From positions 1 through 7,678 of the forward strand of contig CAMOEP010000096.1 in assembly GCA_946612185.1 (NCBI GenBank): a stretch of 7,678 nt of DNA, written 5' to 3'. The position numbers and the translations under genes are program-made. This stretch comes from an uncultured Ruminococcus sp. (GTDB lineage: Bacteria; Bacillota; Clostridia; Oscillospirales; Ruminococcaceae). This document shows, piece by piece, positions 6,740 through 7,678 of this stretch (position 1 is its first letter; every line of letters begins with the position of its first letter). The notes below the pieces were generated by a model, which ran no database searches, was not told the origin of the DNA, and saw only the letters and a program-made list of their open reading frames with translations.

Positions 6740-7678
6740 TTAGTTAAATATGTAAAGCTTGTCCGGTAAAATGTAGGTTCGTATATCCACCTGATAAAGA
6801 TATGAACGATCAATTCCGCAAAGTCCGCCTGGGTAATGCTTCATCTCAGTATTACATTCGCTTGCAGCCAGGAAAACCTTTGCAAGCTCCGGGAGGATAA
6901 TGTTCAGGTCATTGTCAACACTCACCATATACTCCCCTGCTCCGTAATACGGCGGACGCACACCGCCCATATCCATAACGCAGCACTCCATTTTCTCCAG
7001 GTCATAGCGGTAAAGCTGTCTGCCTGCGCCGATGTAGTGATCCTGCATAAGCAGGGTCACGAACCGCTCATCTGCCTCCACAAGTTCCGCCTGTTTAAGG
7101 TCGGTTTTAAGGCGGTAATCGGGAGTTTCCACGGTACTTAGCCGGTCGCTGCCGTAGGTCATTTTTGCAAAGCCATCGCCGTAAAACTTGGGGAAGTTCG
7201 CCTTTTCAATGTCGGCAATTTTGGTAAGACTTTTCCCCTCGCTGTCCAGTTCCCAGAGCGCCGGAAGTTCGTCCTTTTCCCATGCGTAAGTCAGGGTAAG
7301 CAGGCGTGTACCGTCGGTATCATATATCTGGTCGCACCGGTCACTTATCCGGCTTATCTCGCCTGTTTCCGGGTCGATGCAGTCGAGAACGCCGCTGTCG
7401 CCGTACTGCACCCAACCTATAAGGTAGAGTTTTCCGCCTGCAAACGCCATATCGCTGTAATTCAAGCCCGCCGCCGGGTCGGAGTACTCCTTTATCTCGG
7501 TAAGCGCAAGAGTATCCGGGTCGCAGCGGTAGAGTACCGCCTCATGACCGCCGTCATTCAAGGAATCGTAGTCAACGAAGAAATAAAGGTAATCCCCGTC
7601 ATAAGTCCATGCTTTCATACTTCCCTTGGCATCGGTCGTCCTGACCATGTTGATATGGTCAATATCCTCCTGAGTGAT
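6740..7678 (-). CDS. Paralog 1 of the lipoprotein array, 5' end cut by window edge
   Basis: 312 residues are visible, in frame from the window edge to TAA at 6740-6742. An internal ATG at 7646-7648 exists, but the frame stays open upstream and reads ITQEDIDHINM, matching the T-D-x-[DE]-F-x-x-I motif that lies 50-110 residues after the signal peptide in the three siblings. The true start and presumably a lipobox are therefore outside the window. Blade-like turns occur as DPDTLALTEIKEY (visible residue about 53) and DPETGEISRI (about 102). The shared late segment is YRYDLEKMECCVMDMGG. It ends DKLYIFN, like paralog 3. It is the most upstream visible gene of the array; the operon promoter must lie beyond the edge. 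The specific function is unknown. Confidence 0.85.
   Translation of the reverse strand: MTQEDIDHINMVRTTDAKGSMKAWTYDGDYLYFFVDYDSLNDGGHEAVLYRCDPDTLALTEIKEYSDPAAGLNYSDMAFAGGKLYLIGWVQYGDSGVLDCIDPETGEISRISDRCDQIYDTDGTRLLTLTYAWEKDELPALWELDSEGKSLTKIADIEKANFPKFYGDGFAKMTYGSDRLSTVETPDYRLKTDLKQAELVEADERFVTLLMQDHYIGAGRQLYRYDLEKMECCVMDMGGVRPPYYGAGEYMVSVDNDLNIILPELAKVFLAASECNTEMKHYPGGLCGIDRSYLYQVDIRTYILPDKLYIFN

Noticed and set aside
7646..7672. Start of paralog 1 at the internal ATG, with CAGGAGG upstream on the - strand
   Set aside because: The GGAGG-like stretch is too far (about 16 nt) from the ATG, and the frame continues upstream with residues matching the conserved motif of the siblings.

Overview
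The window reads as a chromosomal segment of a Gram-positive, low-to-mid GC anaerobe of the Clostridia, most likely Ruminococcus or a close relative in Oscillospiraceae. The evidence is strong AAGGAGG-type ribosome binding sites, the yloU-fakA gene pair typical of Bacillota, lipobox signal peptides, and two families of short GC-rich intergenic repeats that I associate from memory (not verified) with Ruminococcus-type genomes. No phage, plasmid, CRISPR or transposase gene is visible.

Left part (1-2176, + strand): a sigma-A-like promoter (74-102) drives a two-gene operon. The first gene is a small Asp23/Gls24-family protein (YloU, 118 aa). The second, 16 bp downstream, is a full-length FakA (550 aa), the ATP-dependent kinase that phosphorylates exogenous fatty acids delivered by a separate FakB protein. 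No fakB gene lies in the window.

Middle (2177-2490): a repeat-rich convergent junction. It contains imperfect inverted arms of about 80 bp, two tandem copies of a 45-nt unit plus a third inverted copy, and a centre with two oppositely oriented terminator-like hairpins. Its right arm runs into the 3' end of the next gene and encodes that protein's last 27 residues.

Right part (2407-7678, - strand, read from right to left): four consecutive genes for divergent paralogous proteins. Three are complete with lipoprotein signal peptides; the most upstream is cut by the window edge before its N-terminus. All share an N-proximal T-D-x-[DE]-F-x-x-I-like motif, repeated DPxTG-type turns suggestive of a beta-propeller-like extracellular domain, and a late YD-x-x-[KR]-M-like motif. 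The gaps are 12, 118 and 54 bp. The 118-bp gap holds a 93-bp MITE-like element flanked by TTTA duplications; without it the gap would be 21 bp. The 54-bp gap holds a perfect 13-bp stem-loop. The genes probably form one operon with its promoter outside the window. No specific function can be given beyond surface-anchored lipoproteins.
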